Source: an uncultured Coriobacteriaceae bacterium (GTDB lineage Bacteria; Actinomycetota; Coriobacteriia; Coriobacteriales; Atopobiaceae). Taken from it: 64,000 nt of DNA. Location: positions 30,965 to 94,964 of the forward strand of contig CADCHF010000005.1 of assembly GCA_902801175.1 (NCBI GenBank), in the 5' to 3' direction. A program made the translations under genes and the position numbers. Below the pieces are notes generated by a model, which did no database searches, was not told the DNA's origin, and was given only the letters and a program-made list of their open reading frames with translations. Shown here piece after piece: positions 60,030 to 64,000 of the stretch (position 1 is the stretch's first letter; every line of letters starts with the position of its first letter).

Positions 60030-62435
60030 CTACTCCCTCTCAGTTGACGTGCGCATGCCCGGCGCACGGAGCGCATCCCAAAACGGCTGCGCCTTGTGAG
60101 TCGAATAATGATAGAGCCAGAGGAACCCCGCAACCGCAGCCGCAACAATAACGGCGCAGGTCACAGATTCAACAAGGGTAAGGGGAACAACGCCAAAGAA
60201 GTCTGTGAGAAGCGTGCAGCCCAACACAACATAGAGAACGCAGAAAACCAAAAGGCATGTGCGCAGGACGTTGAGCGGCTGTGCGATCTTGTAGATGAGG
60301 GCGATGCCAACAGCTGCGGTGAGCAGCATGCAGCAGGTCGAAACCTCCTCAAAGCCACCGCCAAGACCGCGCTGTGCGATCAGCATGGCAAAGAGCCCCA
60401 CCGCAATGGCGCCTGACGCAGGCATGGACCGCGCAAGGACATTGGTTAGGAAGCGCCCTCGGACGAGCTCGTGATTGGGTTCAAGGGCCAAGGCAAACGA
60501 GGGAATGCCAATGATGGCGGTCGAAACGAGCGACATCTGAATGGGCAGCAACGGGAACGGAGGCATGATCACGCACACCACCGCAAGCGCTGCGGCATAG
60601 ACCGTCTTCATGAGGAAGAGCGCCGCCGAGCGCTGGAGGTTGTTGATGGAGCGACGTCCCTCGGCCACGACCTCGGGCATGTGCGCGAAGTCGCTGTCTG
60701 CCAGCACGATGTCGGCAACGTTGCGGGCGGCGGCTGAGCCAGAGGCCATGGCGACCGAGCAGTTGGCCTCCTTGAGCGCAAGTATGTCGTTGACGCCGTC
60801 GCCGGTCATTGCCACCGTGTGGCCCTCTGCCCTGAGGCACCTCACGAGCTCGCGCTTGATCGGGGGCGTCACGCGTCCAAACACGCGCCTGTCGCGCACC
60901 GCTGCCTCGATCTCTTCCTCGCTCTCGAGGAAGGTCGCATCGACCCACTTGTTGGCATCGGGCACACCCACAGCCTCGGCAATGGCCGAAACAGTAATGG
61001 GGTCATCGCCAGAGATGACTCGAATGCCTACGCCCTGCTCGACGAAATAGGCCATCGTCTCTGCCGCGGTCGAGCGAATCTGGTCGCGAATGCCAACAAA
61101 GCCGAGCACGCGAGGCCTGCCCATGGGCTGGCCCTCATCGGTAAAGCCATCTGCCTCGGCAACCACGAGCACGCGCTGCAGCTTGTCAAAGGAGCGGACC
61201 TCGCCCTCGTAGTCCCTAAACATTGGGCCGAGCACAAACTGGGCAGCACCGAGCACAAGGGCCCTTCCGTCAGCGGTGACACAACCAGAGAGCTTCGTCC
61301 TGGACGAGAAGGGCACAGCGCGCTCACATGCAATGGGCTCGATGCCCTTCTCCTTGCCATAGGCAATGATCGCGCGCGAGGTCTCGTTGGCGTCAGCCTC
61401 GTTGGCCATGACCACGATCACCGCAGCCTGTGCCGCATCGGCCTCCTCAACGCCTCGCCACGCCTTGACCTCGGCCACCTCCATCTGACCAGTGGTGATC
61501 GTGCCCGTTTTGTCGAGGCAGAGCACGTCAACGCGGGCGAGCGTCTCGACGCAGTATGCCTGCTGCACAAGCACCTGCCTCATGCCAAGGCGCGTGGTGG
61601 CGATGGCAAGCACCGACGAGGTGAGGAGCACCAGGCCCTGCGGAATCATGCCAACAACTGCCGCAACCGTCGTGAGGATGGCGGAGTTGGTATCCATGGA
61701 GTCCGAGAGGACGCTGCGCAGGAAGAGCGCTATGCCCACCGGGACGAGAACGAGCGTCGAGGCGCGGATGATCCAGTTGAGGGTGTCGCGAATCTCGGAG
61801 GTAATGGGCTTGACGAACTTTGCCTCGTCATTGATTCGAGAGGCATAGCTGTCCAGTCCCACGTTGGTGGCACGAAAGACCAAAGAACCGGAGTCAACGA
61901 AGGATCCCGAGAGCACCTCGTCGTCCTTCACCTTGGGAATAGCATCAGACTCGCCCGTCAGCAGGCTCTCGTTCATGGCAGCCGAGCCCGAGATGACAAC
62001 GCCGTCCGCGGGAACCTGATCGCCATGCTGCACGCGCACCAGGTCGTCGGCAACGATCTGCTCGACGGGTATATTGGCATCCTTGCCATTGCGTATGACC
62101 GTCACGTCAGATGCCGTGATGATGGTGAGCCTATCAACCATGCGCTTGGCGCGGAGCTCCTGCACGATGCCAATCACGAGGTTGGACAGCACGACCCCCA
62201 TGAAGAGCATGTTGCGGTACTCACCAGTTATGATGACCAGGATGGCGAGGCACAGGTTCACCGCGTTGAAGAACGTCATGGTGTGCTCGCGCACGATCTG
62301 GCTCACAGATTTTGTCTTTACGTCAGCGTTGGCATTGACCTTGCCGGCGGCAACGCGCTCGGCAACTTCCTCGTCAGTTAGGCCAACCAGCGAGACGGGA
62401 GACTGCCCCTGCATGCTCCCCTGGCTTGCCCGCAT
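60030..62435 (-). CDS. Cation-transporting P-type ATPase
   Basis: P-type ATPase of 801 residues that pumps cations using an aspartyl-phosphate intermediate. The motifs are TGESDAIPK (actuator), DKTGTITTG (phospho-Asp), and TGDGVNDILALKEAN (hinge), with about ten membrane helices and no N-terminal heavy-metal domain. The ion-binding helix reads VVGMIPQGLVLLTS, where P2 Ca/Mg pumps usually have PEGL. The ion is therefore not predictable; this variant occurs in an uncharacterised Gram-positive subgroup. The ATG at 62435 has GGAGG six to seven bases upstream. It leads an operon with acnA (two-base gap) and the zinc-ribbon gene. A candidate -10 TACAAT lies at 62492-62497 without a good -35. Confidence 0.92.
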   Translation of the reverse strand: MRASQGSMQGQSPVSLVGLTDEEVAERVAAGKVNANADVKTKSVSQIVREHTMTFFNAVNLCLAILVIITGEYRNMLFMGVVLSNLVIGIVQELRAKRMVDRLTIITASDVTVIRNGKDANIPVEQIVADDLVRVQHGDQVPADGVVISGSAAMNESLLTGESDAIPKVKDDEVLSGSFVDSGSLVFRATNVGLDSYASRINDEAKFVKPITSEIRDTLNWIIRASTLVLVPVGIALFLRSVLSDSMDTNSAILTTVAAVVGMIPQGLVLLTSSVLAIATTRLGMRQVLVQQAYCVETLARVDVLCLDKTGTITTGQMEVAEVKAWRGVEEADAAQAAVIVVMANEADANETSRAIIAYGKEKGIEPIACERAVPFSSRTKLSGCVTADGRALVLGAAQFVLGPMFRDYEGEVRSFDKLQRVLVVAEADGFTDEGQPMGRPRVLGFVGIRDQIRSTAAETMAYFVEQGVGIRVISGDDPITVSAIAEAVGVPDANKWVDATFLESEEEIEAAVRDRRVFGRVTPPIKRELVRCLRAEGHTVAMTGDGVNDILALKEANCSVAMASGSAAARNVADIVLADSDFAHMPEVVAEGRRSINNLQRSAALFLMKTVYAAALAVVCVIMPPFPLLPIQMSLVSTAIIGIPSFALALEPNHELVRGRFLTNVLARSMPASGAIAVGLFAMLIAQRGLGGGFEEVSTCCMLLTAAVGIALIYKIAQPLNVLRTCLLVFCVLYVVLGCTLLTDFFGVVPLTLVESVTCAVIVAAAVAGFLWLYHYSTHKAQPFWDALRAPGMRTSTERE

Positions 62436-62554
62436 TCGTCACCTCCGGTCATTCGACACCACGGCATACAAAGCTTTGACCGCATTGTCTCATTGTACGC
62501 GATGGAGGGCCTCGCTTGGCAGGGTGCAGCAATCTCGCAACTTTGCCATGGCTC

Positions 62555-62583
62555 TTACCATATCTGCCAAAAGAGGCTATAAT
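62555..62583 (+). promoter_or_regulatory. Promoter of tRNA-Arg
   Basis: Plus strand: -10 TATAAT (62578-62583) with TTACCA 17 bases upstream, 11 bases before the tRNA-Arg 5' end. Confidence 0.75.
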
Positions 62584-62594
62584 GCAATCTCTAA

Positions 62595-62671
62595 GCCCTC
62601 TTAGCTCAGTGGATCAGAGCGTTCGCCTCCGGAGCGAAAGGTCGCAGGTTCGAACCCTGTAGAGGGCACCA
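62595..62671 (+). tRNA. tRNA-Arg(CCG)
   Basis: Complete cloverleaf on the plus strand: acceptor GCCCTCT/AGAGGGC, anticodon stem TTCGC/GCGAA with loop CTCCGGA (anticodon CCG, Arg), T-loop TTCGAAC, encoded CCA. It is the only plus-strand tRNA in the window. Confidence 0.95.
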
Positions 62672-63131
62672 CAACAAAAACAGCAGGTCATCAGTTGAAT
62701 CTGGTGGCCTGCTTTCATATTAATTTGAACGATTATTTCTCGATGGGTCGCCACGTGTCGGAAGTCGATGCGCACATGCATCAATCAGTAGACAATGAAA
62801 CCTCTCCCCGCACGCGGTGGAGAGGGGCTACTCTTACCCGACATGCCACAGAGGGCTAAAACCCTTTGGGCATCCTCGCGACATGAGACGTCATCTCTTT
62901 GGACACCTGATTCGTAAACGCGCACCAACCAGAGAGCGCCTACATTGACAGACACCGTCTGCCGAACAAATCGACTCACCTACCAGCCACAATCGGCCAA
63001 TTACCGAACCGCCAAACATCTTTGAGCGGGCGCCCACTTTATGAGGTGGACAATTCCGATACGTCCATGCCTTGACCATGGGCACCCGTCCACCAACTCC
63101 TGCGCTAGCGGCAGGACCAAAGGAGCAAGCC
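62672..63131. other. 460-base gene-free block before ppaC
   Basis: No credible gene. It holds the tRNA-Arg terminator (62683-62715), a perfect-looking hairpin at 62801-62825 (CCTCTCC-CCGC-AC-GCGG-T-GGAGAGG) and a second at 62843-62873 (ATGCC-CAGAGGG / CCCTTTG-GGCAT with one bulged base). TTGACA at 62945-62950 has no good -10. No riboswitch class is recognised. Confidence 0.5.
62683..62715 (+). terminator. Terminator of tRNA-Arg
   Basis: GCAGGTCATCAG-TTGAAT-CTGGTGGCCTGC, a 12-bp stem with two G-U pairs, followed by TTT, 11 bases after the tRNA CCA end. Confidence 0.75.
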
Positions 63132-64000
63132 ATGCCAGAAGCCATCCGCAAGGTCAACGTTGTCGGGCATCAGCATCCCGACACCGACAGCATCTGCGCG
63201 GCAATCAGCTACGCCTATCTCAAAAACCAGATTGGTGATAGCAACTATGAGGCCCGTCGCGCCGGAGCCATCAACCGTGAGACCGCATTCGTTCTCAAGC
63301 ACTTTGGCTTTGAGGAGCCGCGCCTCATCACGACGCTTACCCCGCAGATCAAGGACGTCACCTATCGCAAGGCCAGTGGAATTGACCCCGACACCAGCCT
63401 TTACACCGCATGGAACCTCATGCGCAGCGAGAACACCTCGACCCTCTGCGTCACCGACGACAACGAGAACCTCCTTGGCCTCATCGCCGTGAAGGACGTC
63501 GCCAACGCAAACATGGACATCCTTGACAACTCGGTCATTGCCAAGGCCAAGACTCCCTACAAGAACATCGTCAACACCCTCGACGGCGACATGCTTGTTG
63601 GCGACCCCTCCGACACCGTGCCTGACGGCCACGTCATCGTGGGCACCTCCCCCGAGATGATGGAGGACACGATCCAGGAGGGCGACATCGTCCTGTGCAC
63701 CAACCGCTACGAGACCCAGCGCTTTGCCGTTGAGGCTGGCGCGGGCTGCCTGATCGTTTGCCACAGCGCAAAGGTCTCGGGTGTCGTGCGCTCTGCCGCC
63801 GAGGAGCGCGGCTGCGCGATCATCACCTCTCCCTATGACACCTACGCCTCCGCGCGCCTGATCACGATGGCCATCCCCGTGAGCGCCAAGATGCTCTCTG
63901 CCGACAAGGTGGACCGCTTCTCGGTGAACACCGCCATCGACGACGCCCAGAAGGTCATGGCCCGCACCCAGCATCGCTTCTTCCCCGTCATCGACGAGGA
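63132..64000 (+). CDS. ppaC: Family II CBS-domain inorganic pyrophosphatase (partial, cut by window edge)
   Basis: Manganese-dependent cytosolic pyrophosphatase of family II (DHH superfamily), the regulated subtype. Visible in order: DHH start VNVVGHQHPDTDSICAAISYAY, first CBS (about 70-130, LCVTDDNENLLGLIAVKDV), a DRTGG-like domain (about 180-250), and the beginning of the second CBS (HRFFPVIDEE). Such enzymes are inhibited by AMP/ADP and activated by ATP or diadenosine polyphosphates. The ATG at 63132 has AAGGAG six to seven bases upstream. No stop occurs before 64000; about 290 of the expected 550 residues are seen. Pyrophosphate removal fits the PPDK present in the window. Confidence 0.95.
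   Translation, partial: MPEAIRKVNVVGHQHPDTDSICAAISYAYLKNQIGDSNYEARRAGAINRETAFVLKHFGFEEPRLITTLTPQIKDVTYRKASGIDPDTSLYTAWNLMRSENTSTLCVTDDNENLLGLIAVKDVANANMDILDNSVIAKAKTPYKNIVNTLDGDMLVGDPSDTVPDGHVIVGTSPEMMEDTIQEGDIVLCTNRYETQRFAVEAGAGCLIVCHSAKVSGVVRSAAEERGCAIITSPYDTYASARLITMAIPVSAKMLSADKVDRFSVNTAIDDAQKVMARTQHRFFPVIDE

Noticed and set aside
62785..62979. 64-residue minus-strand open frame before ppaC
   Set aside because: No ribosome site or family match, and it spans the two strong hairpins.
62730..63131. Fluoride or other known riboswitch before ppaC
   Set aside because: The conserved core bases of the fluoride class were looked for and not found; no other class was recognised.

Overview
This window looks like a chromosomal core region of a high-GC Gram-positive bacterium, most likely an actinobacterium of class Coriobacteriia (an Olsenella/Atopobium/Collinsella-type organism). 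That placement is an inference. It rests on the impression of high G+C, the non-mevalonate isoprenoid genes, TrmFO, two-subunit GlyQ/GlyS, pyruvate phosphate dikinase, a CBS-type family II pyrophosphatase and the gene order. No species can be named from the sequence alone. Nearly all genes are on the minus strand; the exceptions are a two-component system with dinB (35.6-38.8 kb), one tRNA-Arg, and a pyrophosphatase cut by the right edge.

Layout from left to right, with minus-strand transcription running right to left. 0-5 kb: M50 protease, an unknown acidic membrane protein, an ABC-F ATPase and a lipoprotein GH3 hexosaminidase. 5-6.1 kb: tRNA-Val(CAC), a small membrane protein, a CAU tRNA, a short tandem repeat block and tRNA-Ala(GGC). 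6.2-17.5 kb: a lysoplasmalogenase-like protein, then a long operon-like run rpsB-tsf | pyrH-frr-uppS-cdsA-dxr-rseP-ispG-proS, linking translation, UMP phosphorylation, isoprenoid synthesis and lipid synthesis. 17.7-24.5 kb: rplS | rnhB, yraN, comM, dprA, trmFO, xerC. 24.6-29.3 kb: dgt, ppdK and a half-length PPDK-regulator-like gene. 29.7-35.4 kb: rpsP-KH-rimM-trmD-lepB-glyQ-glyS.

35.5-38.8 kb, plus strand: response regulator, histidine kinase and DNA polymerase IV. 38.8-44.3 kb: rplU-rpmA | obgE-proB-nadD-yqeK-rsfS. 44.4-56.1 kb: the elongasome cluster (cyclophilin, TPR protein, mreB, mreC, mreD, PBP2, rodA) followed by a DUF697-like protein and the paired radical-SAM genes upstream of rplU. 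56.3-62.4 kb: P-type ATPase, aconitase and a zinc-ribbon protein in one tight operon. The end holds tRNA-Arg(CCG), a 460-base non-coding block with two strong hairpins, and ppaC.

Most of the window is ordinary housekeeping; no phage, CRISPR, transposon or defence system is visible. The points most worth a second look are: (1) mreB is broken by an internal deletion of about 79 bases with a frameshift, while its partner genes are intact; (2) the PPDK regulatory protein beside ppdK is only the N-terminal half and lacks the P-loop half; (3) RseP carries an insertion of about 118 residues; (4) YqeK carries a histone-like Lys/Ala-rich tail; (5) there are structured non-coding blocks before rpsB and before ppaC, and a 48-base tandem repeat between tRNA genes.
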